A stretch of DNA of 61,953 nt from Actinoplanes palleronii (GCF_016862315.1 NZ_BOMS01000120.1:1-61953), one strand, 5' to 3'; positions 17,201 through 25,675 are shown, counted from the first letter of the stretch. The notes: a model not told the origin generated them from the sequence alone. Made by a program: numbers and translations.

Positions 17201-18577
17201 ACCCTGGCCGGTTCGCTGGCCCGCAAGTACTCCAGCGCCGACGTGCACCTCTACGGCCTGGACTGCGGCAACGGCGCGCTGCTGCCACTCAACGGCCTGC
17301 CGCACTGCGGCGCGGTGGTCACCCGCACCGAGGTGGAGCGGGCGCTGCGCCTGATCGACCGGATCGGTGAGGAGATCCGCCGCCGGCAGGGTGTGCTGGC
17401 GGCCGGCGGTTTCGCCGACGTCACCGAGCAGCGCAAGGCGGCCACCGAGGGCGAGCGGCTGTCGCACGTCTTCCTGCTGCTGGACCGCTGGGAGGGCTTC
17501 CTGTCCACCCTCGGCGAGCTGGACAGCGGCACGCTGACCGACAAGATCTTCACGTTCCTGCGCGAGGGCGCCAGCGTCGGCGTACACGTGGTGATCACCG
17601 GCGACCGGTCGGTGCTCAGCGGCCGGATCTCCACCCTCACCGAAGACAAGATCACGTTCCGGCTGGCCGACAAGACCGACGTGGCGATGCTCGGCCTGCA
17701 CCCGCGCAACCTGCCGGACGAGATCGCTCCGGGCCGCGCGTTCCGCGCCGAGACCGGCATCGAGGTGCAGGTGGCGCTGCTGACCGCGGATCCCAGCGGT
17801 GCGGCGCAGGCGGCCGCGCTGTCCGCGATCGGCCGGGAGACCACCGAACGCGACGCCGCGGTGCCCGGCGCGCTGCGGCCGTTCCGGCTCGGCGAGGTGC
17901 CGACCCAGATCGGGTACGCCCAGGCAGCCGCCCTGCCGCAGGCTTCGACCGGCGACGGCTGGCTGATGGCCGGCGTCGGCGGCGAGAACCAGCTGCTGCA
18001 GTACGGCCCGGACCTGGCCACCGGAGTGCCGGCGTTCGGCATCGGCGGCCCGTCCAAGTCGGGTCGCAGCACCATGCTGCTGAGCATGGCCCGGTCCGCA
18101 CTGGACCGCGGCCAGCAGGTCATCGTGCTGGCCCCGCGCACCTCGCCGGTCCGCGACCTGGCCGGCAAGCCCGGCGTGATCACCGTGCACACCGGCACGG
18201 ACGTGACACCGGACGAGCTCACCGCGGCACTGGCCCAGGTGACCGGCCGGGCGCTGATCGTGGTCGACGACGCGGCCGCGCTGCGGGACATGGCGGCCTC
18301 CGGCGAGCTGCGCGACGTGATCCGCAACGGTGAGGCCAAGCGCCTCGCGGTGATCTACGCGGGTGACCCGGAGGACCTGGGTGTCGGGTTCAGCGGCTGG
18401 CTGGTCGACGCGCGGCGCAGCCGGCGGGGTGCGCTGCTGTCCCCGCAGAACCGCACCGACGGCGACCTGATCGGCCTGCGGCTGCAGCGCACCCAGATCG
18501 GCCAGCCGGTGAAGGCCGGCCGGGCGATGCTGCACCTCGGTGACGGCGAGCCGCTCACCGTGCAGGTCCCGGAGTAG
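14231..18577 (+). CDS. Type VII secretion FHA-FtsK/SpoIIIE motor (EccC/EssC-like)
   Basis: 1448 residues from a GTG with GGAGG at 14222. An N-terminal ubiquitin/FHA-like region (about 1-200) is followed by a hydrophobic pair (WLMAIVPVVGAVAAMLV..LLLLALLSPISLFG, about 235-270), then three FtsK/SpoIIIE modules. Module 1 (~650) has intact Walker A (GTTGSGKSE) and B (LMIVIDEF). Modules 2 (~976, GAPRTGRSQ) and 3 (~1268, GGPSKSGRS) have altered P-loops, as usual for these motors. It energises export of WXG100-type substrates across the membrane. A strong terminator follows, and the substrates are encoded convergently downstream. No eccB, eccD, eccE or mycP is in the window. Confidence 0.9.
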   Translation: MQLLLTIVDPVTGDAADVALVTDGDATAEALAHSAQHLLRDASQRTSAPVLYADGKPLDPALSLTDSPVRDGVVLGLDAAPGWPAPEQPGLLEIRVVGGPASGSFVRLSAGSGDLGGDRDAWVVIGDPALPAVAAAINVDVRARCTIEPAAGVALTLDGEAVTDAVEWRPGQLVRVGGSLLDLAGYTRPDASLVPSADGTGLDYNRPPRIRPQRHQTKFRLPMPPKEPQRSPVPWLMAIVPVVGAVAAMLVTGNKTLLLLALLSPISLFGNWLMQRKQGKQSYGQQRKEYLERKARIEQDAREALDLEKIERRGLCPDPALIAVIATGPRRRLWERRRRDTDHLLIRVGSGELPAEVALDDPEQDEHRRTVHWSIPDVPVTLSLREHGVIGFAGPGDSARALGRWAVLQTAVLQSPADVQVTLLTDPAGRASWDWVRWLPHARSGNPSAPPVLIGHDADSVGRRVASLLELVEQRAAVRKETGSAGFREPDMLVVLDGSRRLRSLPGVVQLLREGPAMGVFAICLDTDERLLPAECQAVAVVEGSRLRISRTGSDQLTDVEPDFPAADWCSRVARSLAPIRDVSDNEDDAALPSSSRLLDVLALDPPRPEDILARWAIRGASTSAVVGESFDGQFEIDLRRDGPHGLIAGTTGSGKSELLQTIVAALAVANRPDAMTFVLVDYKGGSAFGDCVRLPHTVGMVTDLDEHLVRRALESLSAELRRREHVLAAAGAKDIEDYTRVAARQPGADPLPRLMIVIDEFASMARELPDFVTGLVNIAQRGRSLGIHMLLATQRPSGVVSPEIRANTNLRIALRVTDASESQDVLNAPDAARIAKSTPGRAYVRLGHASLVPFQAGRVGGRRPGTAGPAEVAAPDLQVLDWADLVRPIETTKASQQVRQEEVTDLQVLVEALRVASEQAGVPVQHSPWLPALPPSVLLGDLDATDGVAYGVEDLPAQQLQRTAALRLDQFGHLIAAGAPRTGRSQLLRTLAGSLARKYSSADVHLYGLDCGNGALLPLNGLPHCGAVVTRTEVERALRLIDRIGEEIRRRQGVLAAGGFADVTEQRKAATEGERLSHVFLLLDRWEGFLSTLGELDSGTLTDKIFTFLREGASVGVHVVITGDRSVLSGRISTLTEDKITFRLADKTDVAMLGLHPRNLPDEIAPGRAFRAETGIEVQVALLTADPSGAAQAAALSAIGRETTERDAAVPGALRPFRLGEVPTQIGYAQAAALPQASTGDGWLMAGVGGENQLLQYGPDLATGVPAFGIGGPSKSGRSTMLLSMARSALDRGQQVIVLAPRTSPVRDLAGKPGVITVHTGTDVTPDELTAALAQVTGRALIVVDDAAALRDMAASGELRDVIRNGEAKRLAVIYAGDPEDLGVGFSGWLVDARRSRRGALLSPQNRTDGDLIGLRLQRTQIGQPVKAGRAMLHLGDGEPLTVQVPE

Positions 18578-18579
18578 CG

Positions 18580-18613
18580 AAAGGGGCGGGCGCCGAAGCG
18601 CCCGCCCCTTTTT
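18580..18613. terminator. Intrinsic terminator between motor and WXG100 genes
   Basis: AAAGGGGCGGGCGC (18580-18593) pairs exactly with 18598-18611 around a CGAA loop, followed by a run of T on the plus strand. It should stop transcription of the motor gene and, by its symmetric A/T ends, also the convergent operon. Confidence 0.9.
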
Positions 18614-18622
18614 CAAAGACGA

Positions 18623-18919
18623 TCAGCCGCGCAGCGCCTTGGCCAGCTCGTCGTCGGCCTGCTGGAACGTGTCCGCGGCGGTGGTCAGGTACTTGCCCAT
18701 GCCCTCGAGGCCCTCGAGCATCTTGCTAGCACCGTCGTTGAACTCGGTGTACGACTGGTCGAACTGCTTGCTCGACGAGTCGGTCACGTAGCCGCCGTTC
18801 ACCAGGCCGTTGACCATGTTCTTCAGCTCGCTGAGCTTGGAGATGATCTCTTCTTTGCCGTTGGTGAGCTTGGTCGCGGCGTCGCGCATCTCCTGGTACG
18901 TCACATTGACGTTAGCCAT
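18623..18919 (-). CDS. WXG100-like secreted protein without the W-x-G motif
   Basis: 98 residues with AAGGAG upstream of the ATG. It has the size, all-helical character and helix-turn-helix layout of EsxA-type proteins. At the turn, where W-x-G is expected, it reads VNGGYVTDSS. The second helix (QFDQSYTEFNDGASKMLEGL) matches the family well. A variant of the YxxxD/E export signal may be FQQAD near the C-terminus. It is the last gene of the three-gene WXG100 operon and the likely substrate of the FHA-FtsK motor. Confidence 0.85.
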   Translation of the reverse strand: MANVNVTYQEMRDAATKLTNGKEEIISKLSELKNMVNGLVNGGYVTDSSSKQFDQSYTEFNDGASKMLEGLEGMGKYLTTAADTFQQADDELAKALRG

Positions 18920-18948
18920 GTCAGTCTCCTTCTCAGGCTGGGTGAATC

Positions 18949-19551
18949 TCAGGCTTCGGTGAATTGAAAAGTGCCGGTGACCGCGTCGAAGACGTCGAAG
19001 AACTCGGTCTCCAGCGCCAGCACCGGGGAACTGCCGGTGATCAGGGCCACCCGCGAGGGGTCGGGCCCGGGGAACGGCACGAAGGTCTGCATGATCAGCG
19101 ACCGGACCCAGCCGGCGCCGTCGGGCAGCGTGATGTCGTCCACGCCGCGGGTGCGGGGCACCCGGCCGGCGCCGGTGAGCTCGACCGACTCGACCTCGCG
19201 CCAGATCGAGTCGGTGCCCCGGCGCGGCTGGGCGGTCAGGTGCGGGGTGATCGCGTCGGCGGCGGCCTGCCCGTCCGGGGCGTCCACGATGGTCACCGTC
19301 ACGGTGGCCGACATGATCGCGTCGCCGACCGGGGTGACCAGGGTGCCGCAGAACCGGGCGCCGCTGTCGTACGCCCGGCGGGCCGTCTCGCGCAGCACCT
19401 TGGCCAGCGCGGACCGGTGCTCGTAGAGGGCGGGGACGTCCTTGAGGCGCGCCTCGACCAGCTTGCCGACCGCGGCGTTGCGGGCGTCCGGGTGCAGCTC
19501 GAGCTCGAACCACGAGTCCGGGACGGTGATCGAGAAACCGGTCACGGTCAT
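18949..19551 (-). CDS. T7SS-locus accessory protein of unknown function
   Basis: 200 residues, soluble, no signal peptide. It opens with FSITVPDSWFELEL, reminiscent of proteins found between WXG100 genes in actinobacterial secretion loci. The fold looks mixed alpha/beta, and no catalytic motif is visible. It sits between two WXG100-like genes, with 3 bases to the upstream gene and 29 to the downstream one, so it probably acts as chaperone or adaptor for them; this is inference from position. Confidence 0.65.
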   Translation of the reverse strand: MTVTGFSITVPDSWFELELHPDARNAAVGKLVEARLKDVPALYEHRSALAKVLRETARRAYDSGARFCGTLVTPVGDAIMSATVTVTIVDAPDGQAAADAITPHLTAQPRRGTDSIWREVESVELTGAGRVPRTRGVDDITLPDGAGWVRSLIMQTFVPFPGPDPSRVALITGSSPVLALETEFFDVFDAVTGTFQFTEA

Positions 19552-19554
19552 GGG

Positions 19555-19854
19555 TCAGCCCTTCGTGCTCTCGCGCAGCTGCGCGGCCAGGTCGTCGTCG
19601 GCCTTGTGCAGGTTCTCGACAGCCTGTTTCGCCATCTTGATCAGCGCGTCACAGTTCTTGTCGACCTGTCCGCGTCCGTCGCGCCAATGTGACTCAAAGT
19701 TACCAATAGCGCCGTCGATCTCACGGCCGCCGAGGTCGCCGGAGTACTCGTTCATCCAGGACCGGGCCGAATCCATACCGGCTCTAATGTCTTCCAACTG
19801 GACAGCGAAGTCCGACAGGCCGTCCAGATTGACCGTTACGCGGTCGCCAGCCAT
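19555..19854 (-). CDS. WXG100-like protein, first gene of the operon
   Basis: 99 residues from an ATG with GGAG upstream. Helical throughout, with the middle segment IGNFESHWRDGRGQVDKNCDAL. W-R-D-G in the turn region is a loose W-x-x-G variant. The C-terminus is Lys/Asp-rich (NLHKADDDLAAQL) like that of its partner at 18623. The two may form the heterodimer typical of Esx pairs. The gene is divergent from the RHS toxin, 136 bases between starts. Confidence 0.75.
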   Translation of the reverse strand: MAGDRVTVNLDGLSDFAVQLEDIRAGMDSARSWMNEYSGDLGGREIDGAIGNFESHWRDGRGQVDKNCDALIKMAKQAVENLHKADDDLAAQLRESTKG

Positions 19855-19990
19855 GGGTCTCCGTCCCTGTCGATCTGTTGCGCCCCGGGCAGAGTACGCG
19901 GCCCGGTCCAGATCATCCACTCCCATGATCGGAACACTGCGTGACGAGGCACGTTAGACTCCCGGCGTCGTACGCAGAGTGGAGGCACCA

Positions 19991-22900
19991 ATGGCGAGGC
20001 CGACGGACTGGTATGTCCTCGACATGGACGGCGATCCCACCCCTGGCGACCCGGACCGGGTGCGGCAGCTCGCGTCCCGTTTCCACGACTTCGCCGAGCA
20101 CGCGCACCGGGCCAAGCTCGCCGTCGACTCGTTGCAGGGCGACGGCGCCGTGCTCACCTGGATCGGCAAGTCCGGCGACGCGTTCCGCGAGCAGTTCGGC
20201 GCGTTCCCCGACCAGGTCAACAAGCTGTACCGCTCGCACCTGATGGTCGGTGACGCGCTGGAGACCTTCGCGCCGGTTCTGGAGAGCGCGCAGGCCCAGG
20301 CCGACCGGGCCCTGGCCGACGGCCGGGTCGCGGCCGACAAACTGAAGTCGTTGCAGGGTTCACTGAGCCTGGCCGAGACCGATTTCACCGGTGCCGCGCA
20401 GGCCGCCGACCGGGCCCGCGCGCAGACCCAGGCGCCCGACCCGGAGCAGGTCAAGCAGGCGGTCCGGGACTCCGAGGCGGCACAGCAGAAACGCGACCAG
20501 GCGCGCAGCGCGGTCTCCGGCGCGCAGGGTGAGCTGGACCTGGCCAAGCAGCTGGCCGACCAGGCCAAACAGCTGCGCGACGGCGCGGCCCGCACCTGCG
20601 CCCGGGAGATCGACGACGCGTCGGACGCCGGCATCCAGCCGCGCTCGTTCTGGGCCAAGCTGGCCGAGGCGTTCAAGGAACTCTGGGACATCATCTGCGA
20701 GGTCGCCAAGTGGGTGGCCCTGGTCGCCGGGATCATCGCGATGATCATCGGTGGCCCGCTGGCCTGGGTGGCCCTCGCCGCGGGAGCGATCCTGCTGATC
20801 AAGGCGGTGGTCGACTTCGCCCAGGGCAAGGGGTCGGTGATGGACCTGGTCTTCGGCATCCTCGGGGTGATCCCCGGGGTCAAGGGCCTGACGTCGCTGA
20901 CCAAGCTCAGCGCGCTCTACAAGGCCGGTGGCCTCAAGGAGATCGGCAAGGCCGCGCTGACCGGCATGAAGACGATGGCCAACGACATGGTCAATATCGT
21001 CAAGCAGGCCGGCGTCGGCGCGGTCACCGTGGTCAAGAACCTCGGCGGGCTGGCGACGCTGGGCGCCGCGAAACTCTCCGACCTGTTCCACGTCAAGGTG
21101 CCGCCGGTGCCCAAGGACGTATCCCGGTCGATCAACATCCGGGAGTGCGTCACCGACCCGATCGACGTGGCCACCGGCGAGATGGTGCTGTCCGAGATCG
21201 ATCTCGAGCTGCCGGGACCGCTGCCGTTCCGGCTGGAGCGCACCCACCTGTCGTCGTACCGCGGTGGCGGGCTGTTCGGCGCCTCCTGGGCGTCCACCCT
21301 GGACCAGCGGATCGAGACCGACAGCAAGGCCACGCTGTTCTTCGCGGCCGACGCGATGGTGCTCGTCTACCCGATCGGCGCGCCCGGTGCCGCGGTGCTG
21401 CCCGAGGAGGGCCCGCGCTGGCCGCTGACGATCGCCGCCGACGGCAGCGCGCGGCTGGACACCGGCACGCAGGTGCTCGGGTTCACCGCCGAGGGCCGGC
21501 TGGCCACGGTCGCCGACCCGGCCGGTGACCTGCTGCGGGTCGAGCGCGACGGGGACGGTGTGCCGCGCGCGCTGCACCACCCGTCCGGGCGCCGGGTCGT
21601 GTTCACCGCTGCGGACGGCCGGATCACCGGGATCACCCTCGCCGCCGCCGGGTCCGGCCGCCGGACGGCGATCGCCGCTTTCGGGTACGACGGTGACGGC
21701 CACCTGACCACGGTGCGGAACATCTCGGGGGAGCCGGCGACGTTCCGCTACGACCACGAGCACCGGATCACCCAGTGGATCGACCGCACCGGGTACGGCT
21801 ACCGCTACACCTACGACGAGGACGGCCGCTGCGTCGGCACGGTCGGCGAGGACGGTTACCTCAGCGCCACCCTCGCCTACGAGCCGGGCGGCACCACCTG
21901 GACCGACTCGCTCGGGCACACCACGGCGTACACGTTCGACGAGTACCACCACAAGACGAGCGTCACCGACCCGCTGGGCAACACCACGCGCTACGTCTGG
22001 GGCCGGCACAACCAGCTGCTGTCCGAGACCGATCCGCTGGGCCACACCACCAGCTACGCCTACGACGAGCAGGGCCGCCCCACCACGGTGGACCGGCCGG
22101 GGGTCGCGCCGACGCTCGACCTGGGCCGGCTGCGCGGCGGCCGCCCCCGTAATCCGGAACGCGTCGAGGCCCTCGCGGGCTGGGTCGCCACCACCGCGGA
22201 CGGCGAGACGATCAGTTACGACCCGGAGGGCTACCCGATCGAGCGGGCCGGCGCCGCCGGGGGAGTCTGGCGCGGCGAGTACGGGCCGTTCGGCATCCTG
22301 CTGGCCACCGTCGACGCCGAGGGCCTGCGCACCGGCTACACCTACGACACCGAGCTGCGGGTCACCTCGGTCACCGACCCGCGCGGGCTGGTCTGGCGCT
22401 ACGTCCACGACCCGGCCGGCCGGCTGGTCGCCGAGACCGACTTCAACGGCCGGACCCGGACGTTCACCTACGACGCGGCCGGCCGCCTGACCGCCACCAC
22501 GAACGGGCTCGGCGAGACCGTCGACTACGTCCGCGACCCGGTCGGCAACCTGCTCGAACGGCGGACCCCGACCGGCACCACCACCTACCGGTACGACACG
22601 GAAGGCCACCTGATCGCGGCCACCGGCGACGACGCCGAGCTGACCTTCGTGTGGGACGGCGCGGGCCGCCGGATCGCCGAGACGGTCAACGGCCGGACCG
22701 TACGCCTGGACCTCGACGAGACCACCGGCACCATCACCCGGCACACCCCGGCCGGAGTCACCGGCGCGTGGACGCTCGACCCGTTCGGCCGCCCGTACGC
22801 GCTGCGCAGCGGCGGCCACGAGCTGACCGTCGCGCACGACGCGCGGGGCCGGGAGATCCACCGGGCGGTGGACGGCCGGCCGGTGCTGGCCCAGCGGCAC

Positions 22901-24475
22901 GACGACGGCGACCGGCTGCTCGAGCAGGACATGCCCGGTGTCGGCATCCGCGCCTTCGAGCACCGGGGCGACGGCGTGCTCAGCGCGATCACCGACGGGA
23001 CCGGCCGCCGCGAGTACGGCCTGGACCGCACCGGCCGGGTCACCAGCGCCGGCGACGAGACCTACCACTATCCGCAGGGCCGCCTCGACGGCGAGTACGA
23101 CGGCACGGACCTGCTCGCCGGCAACGGCGTCACCGCGACGTACGACGGGCACGGGCGCATGCTCACCCGTACCGTCGAAGGTTGTGGATCGTGGGTTTTC
23201 ACCTGGAACGCCGACGATCAGATGGTGGCGGCACGGACCCCGGCCGGCGCGGTCTGGCAGTACCGGTACGACCCGCTGGGCCGCCGGATCAGCAAGCAGA
23301 GCGGCGCCGAACGCTACGACTTCGCCTGGTCCGGCAGCAGCCTGGTCGAGCAGGCGCACGTCGGCGCGGACGGCACCCTGCGGGTCACCACGTGGGATCA
23401 CCACCCGGCCGACGGGCGCCCGGTGGCCCGCACCGTGCGGGTCGGCGCCGACCTGGACTACGCCACCGTGGTCACCGACCGGGTCGGCACGCCGACCGAG
23501 CTGCTCGGCGCGGACGGCGCGCTGCGCTGGCAGAACACCGCCACGCTGTGGGGCGCCACCGGCGCACCGGCCGCCGCGCAGCCGCTCGCCTTCCCCGGGC
23601 AGTACCGCGACGACGAGACCGGGCTGCACTACAACGTCTACCGGTACTACGACCCGCTGACCGGGCGGTACCTGAGCCAGGACCCGCTCGGGCTGGCGCC
23701 CGCCGTCGACCCGGCGGCGTATGCGGCGAACCCGCTGCTCTGGGCGGACCCGCTCGGCCTGATGTGCACCGGGCCGGGCAGCACCGCCGGCCTGAACATC
23801 CCGAAGGGTCTGAGCCCGACCGACATCGCCGCGATGATGGACACCGCCGGTGACATCAGCCTGATCAACACGTTCAAGCAGCCGCTCGAAGTGATCCCGG
23901 ACCTCAAGCTCAACCAGTCGAAGCCGCAGTGGCTCTTCCACGGCTCGGACGTCCCGCCGGACAAGATCTTCAAGGAGGGTCTCGTCTCGAACGCGGTCTA
24001 CAACAAGGCCGGGTCGCACTACGACATCAAACTGCACCAGCAGAACAGCTCCAAGGTGCGCGACGGCGGCACCTACAGCGGGTTCGTCTCGACCACCGAG
24101 GACTGGAACACCGCGCTGCAGTTCGTCCGGGACAAGGACATCTCGTTCCAGCTGCAGAAGCTCGATCCCACCGGCGTCGACTTCGTCAAGAACGTCGGCG
24201 GCAAGGACTTCAAGATGCACTTCGGCTACGTCTACGTGGTGAAGGCCGACAGCCAGCCCTTCGTCGAGCTGAACGTCCAGGCGATCAACGACATCAGCAA
24301 GATCTCCCAGAAGGAGTTCGCCGCGCTGGACCACATCCCGGGCTTCAACATCTCACACGCGTTCAAGATCGATACGCCGTACAACGTCGGGATCAAGAAC
24401 GGTGTGCAGCAGCTGGACATCCCGCCGGGCAACTTCCAGATGGAGCAGTTCGACAACCCCGGCTTCGCACGTTAG
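19991..24475 (+). CDS. RHS-repeat polymorphic toxin with T7SS-type N-terminus and ADP-ribosyltransferase-like tip
   Basis: 1494 residues, ATG preceded by GGAGG. The N-terminus (about 1-130) is helical with WIGKSGDAFREQF, a WXG100-like export module, followed by a coiled coil and a hydrophobic segment (about 240-275). RHS/YD repeats run from about 385 (CVTDPIDVATGEM) to the core hallmark RYYDPLTGRYLSQDPLGL (about 1217-1235). The last ~235 residues form the variable toxin: LFHGSDVPPDKIF, FVSTTEDWNTA and SQKEFAALDHIPG match the three parts of the cholera/pertussis ART fold. S1367, Q1440 and E1442 are in place; His1317 sits where Arg is usual. The toxin part has more AAG/AAC codons than its surroundings, suggesting exchange. 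Confidence 0.85.
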   Translation: MARPTDWYVLDMDGDPTPGDPDRVRQLASRFHDFAEHAHRAKLAVDSLQGDGAVLTWIGKSGDAFREQFGAFPDQVNKLYRSHLMVGDALETFAPVLESAQAQADRALADGRVAADKLKSLQGSLSLAETDFTGAAQAADRARAQTQAPDPEQVKQAVRDSEAAQQKRDQARSAVSGAQGELDLAKQLADQAKQLRDGAARTCAREIDDASDAGIQPRSFWAKLAEAFKELWDIICEVAKWVALVAGIIAMIIGGPLAWVALAAGAILLIKAVVDFAQGKGSVMDLVFGILGVIPGVKGLTSLTKLSALYKAGGLKEIGKAALTGMKTMANDMVNIVKQAGVGAVTVVKNLGGLATLGAAKLSDLFHVKVPPVPKDVSRSINIRECVTDPIDVATGEMVLSEIDLELPGPLPFRLERTHLSSYRGGGLFGASWASTLDQRIETDSKATLFFAADAMVLVYPIGAPGAAVLPEEGPRWPLTIAADGSARLDTGTQVLGFTAEGRLATVADPAGDLLRVERDGDGVPRALHHPSGRRVVFTAADGRITGITLAAAGSGRRTAIAAFGYDGDGHLTTVRNISGEPATFRYDHEHRITQWIDRTGYGYRYTYDEDGRCVGTVGEDGYLSATLAYEPGGTTWTDSLGHTTAYTFDEYHHKTSVTDPLGNTTRYVWGRHNQLLSETDPLGHTTSYAYDEQGRPTTVDRPGVAPTLDLGRLRGGRPRNPERVEALAGWVATTADGETISYDPEGYPIERAGAAGGVWRGEYGPFGILLATVDAEGLRTGYTYDTELRVTSVTDPRGLVWRYVHDPAGRLVAETDFNGRTRTFTYDAAGRLTATTNGLGETVDYVRDPVGNLLERRTPTGTTTYRYDTEGHLIAATGDDAELTFVWDGAGRRIAETVNGRTVRLDLDETTGTITRHTPAGVTGAWTLDPFGRPYALRSGGHELTVAHDARGREIHRAVDGRPVLAQRHDDGDRLLEQDMPGVGIRAFEHRGDGVLSAITDGTGRREYGLDRTGRVTSAGDETYHYPQGRLDGEYDGTDLLAGNGVTATYDGHGRMLTRTVEGCGSWVFTWNADDQMVAARTPAGAVWQYRYDPLGRRISKQSGAERYDFAWSGSSLVEQAHVGADGTLRVTTWDHHPADGRPVARTVRVGADLDYATVVTDRVGTPTELLGADGALRWQNTATLWGATGAPAAAQPLAFPGQYRDDETGLHYNVYRYYDPLTGRYLSQDPLGLAPAVDPAAYAANPLLWADPLGLMCTGPGSTAGLNIPKGLSPTDIAAMMDTAGDISLINTFKQPLEVIPDLKLNQSKPQWLFHGSDVPPDKIFKEGLVSNAVYNKAGSHYDIKLHQQNSSKVRDGGTYSGFVSTTEDWNTALQFVRDKDISFQLQKLDPTGVDFVKNVGGKDFKMHFGYVYVVKADSQPFVELNVQAINDISKISQKEFAALDHIPGFNISHAFKIDTPYNVGIKNGVQQLDIPPGNFQMEQFDNPGFAR

Positions 24476-24485
24476 GACATCGGTT

Positions 24486-24944
24486 ATGCAGTGGATGTAT
24501 GCGATCGACCCGGCCTACGACGGCGTATCGGACGTTCCGCCGTACGCGATCGCCGGGGCCTACCCGCTCGACGCCGACGGCACGCCCGCGGCGGAGATGA
24601 TCCCGAACCCGGACTACCGGCCGTCGCCGCGGGTCCTCGGCCTGCCCGCGCCCGCCAACGACGTCGAGGCGGCCATCCAGAACGCGGCCACCGGGCACGG
24701 TGACGACGCCGCGGTCCGGGCCGCGCTGCTGGCCGGCACGGTCTTCGTCGACCCGGCCGCGCCCGCCGACGACCTGGAGCTGCGGGCCTGGACCTCGGAC
24801 CGCCACCTGCCGGCCGCCGGGCACGACCAGGTCTGGCGGCGGCTGCCGGTCGCCCGGTTGGCCGCCGAGCTCGACGACCGGGCGCTGCTGCTCAACCCGG
24901 GCACGGACCTGGAGGTACGGCTGCCCGCCGCGGCGCTGCGCTGA
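24486..24944 (+). CDS. Type VII secretion system-associated protein, possible immunity or chaperone
   Basis: 152 residues, starting 10 bases after the toxin stop. The pattern VPPYAIAGAYPLDADG, NPDYRPSPRVLGLP, DVEAAIQNAATGHGDD and the final LLLNPGTDLEVRLPA match a family recurrent beside T7SS genes in streptomycetes (SseB-like C-terminal half). It is cytoplasmic and acidic. Position directly after a toxin tip suggests immunity, but the family is common without this toxin type, so a general T7SS role is equally possible. Confidence 0.7.
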   Translation: MQWMYAIDPAYDGVSDVPPYAIAGAYPLDADGTPAAEMIPNPDYRPSPRVLGLPAPANDVEAAIQNAATGHGDDAAVRAALLAGTVFVDPAAPADDLELRAWTSDRHLPAAGHDQVWRRLPVARLAAELDDRALLLNPGTDLEVRLPAAALR

Positions 24945-24948
24945 GACC

Positions 24949-25329
24949 TCAGAAGCTGACTTCGATGCCCATCAGCGGCGGGCGCTTGACGTGGAACGTC
25001 CGGTTGAACCAGGCGCCGATCCGCGAGGTGATGTAGCGGCGCTGCAGCAACCGGTGGGCCGCCAGGGTCTCCTCCGGCGACAGCAGCCGGGCGGTGCCCT
25101 GGATCGGCTGGGCGCCCGCCGGGACCTTGCCGCGGATGTCGCACGCGACCACCTCGACCCGGGGGTTGCGGCGGATCCGCTTGACCTTCCAGGCCTCGGC
25201 CTCCGAGACGGTGGTCAGCACGTCGCCCTCGGTGACGTGCCAGACCGGCGTCGCGACCGGGGTGCCGTCCTTGCGGAACGTGATCAGGCTGACCTGCTTG
25301 CTGGCGACGATCTCTGCGGGGACGCTCAT
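24949..25329 (-). CDS. PPOX-class F420/flavin-dependent oxidoreductase
   Basis: 126 residues. It has the split-barrel pattern of the Rv2061-type PPOX family: VSLITFRKDGTPVATPVWHV, KVKRIRRNPRVEVVACDIRG, QGTARLLSPEE. Relatives bind F420 or FMN and reduce small substrates. Its 3' end is 4 bases from the convergent T7SS-associated gene. It lies 10 bases after the STAS gene on the same strand, so it may share that transcript. Confidence 0.85.
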   Translation of the reverse strand: MSVPAEIVASKQVSLITFRKDGTPVATPVWHVTEGDVLTTVSEAEAWKVKRIRRNPRVEVVACDIRGKVPAGAQPIQGTARLLSPEETLAAHRLLQRRYITSRIGAWFNRTFHVKRPPLMGIEVSF

Positions 25330-25339
25330 GACGGCGATC

Positions 25340-25675
25340 CTAGTGCTCGTCCGGCAGCAGGACGGTGGCGCTCTCGCTGAACTCCAGCAGCCAGAGCACG
25401 TGCGGCTGCGGCTCGCACAGCCGCAGCGTGACACCGCGCTCGGCGCACCACTGCTGGGCGCGCAGCAGCACCCGCAGGCCGCGCAGGTCGACGAAGCTCA
25501 CCTGGGCCATGTCCACCTCGACCCGCCGGACACCGTCGTGCACCGCGTCGTCGAGGAACGCGGCGAGCAGCGGCCCGCCGGTCAGGTCGAGCTCACCGCT
25601 CAGCACGATGGCCAGCCGGTCGTCGAGGGCGTCCTTCACCGCGGCGTGCAGCCGGGCGCCGCCGTCGGCCGTCAC
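25340..25675 (-). CDS. STAS-domain anti-anti-sigma-like protein lacking the phosphorylated Ser
   Basis: 111 residues, one STAS domain (LAIVLSGELDLTGG..RRVEVDMAQVSFVDLRGLRVLL). In classic SpoIIAA/RsbV proteins the loop reads D-S-S-G or D-S-T-G; here it is D-L-R-G, so the phosphorylatable Ser is absent. The protein could therefore be constitutively able to bind its kinase or play another sensor role. It overlaps the RsbW-like gene by 4 bases, which strongly suggests the two proteins interact. Confidence 0.85.
   Translation of the reverse strand: MTADGGARLHAAVKDALDDRLAIVLSGELDLTGGPLLAAFLDDAVHDGVRRVEVDMAQVSFVDLRGLRVLLRAQQWCAERGVTLRLCEPQPHVLWLLEFSESATVLLPDEH

Noticed and set aside
20360..24334. 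1324-residue minus-strand frame opposite the RHS gene
   Set aside because: Low-complexity Arg/Gly/Val composition and no recognisable domain; it is the antisense shadow of the RHS repeats.
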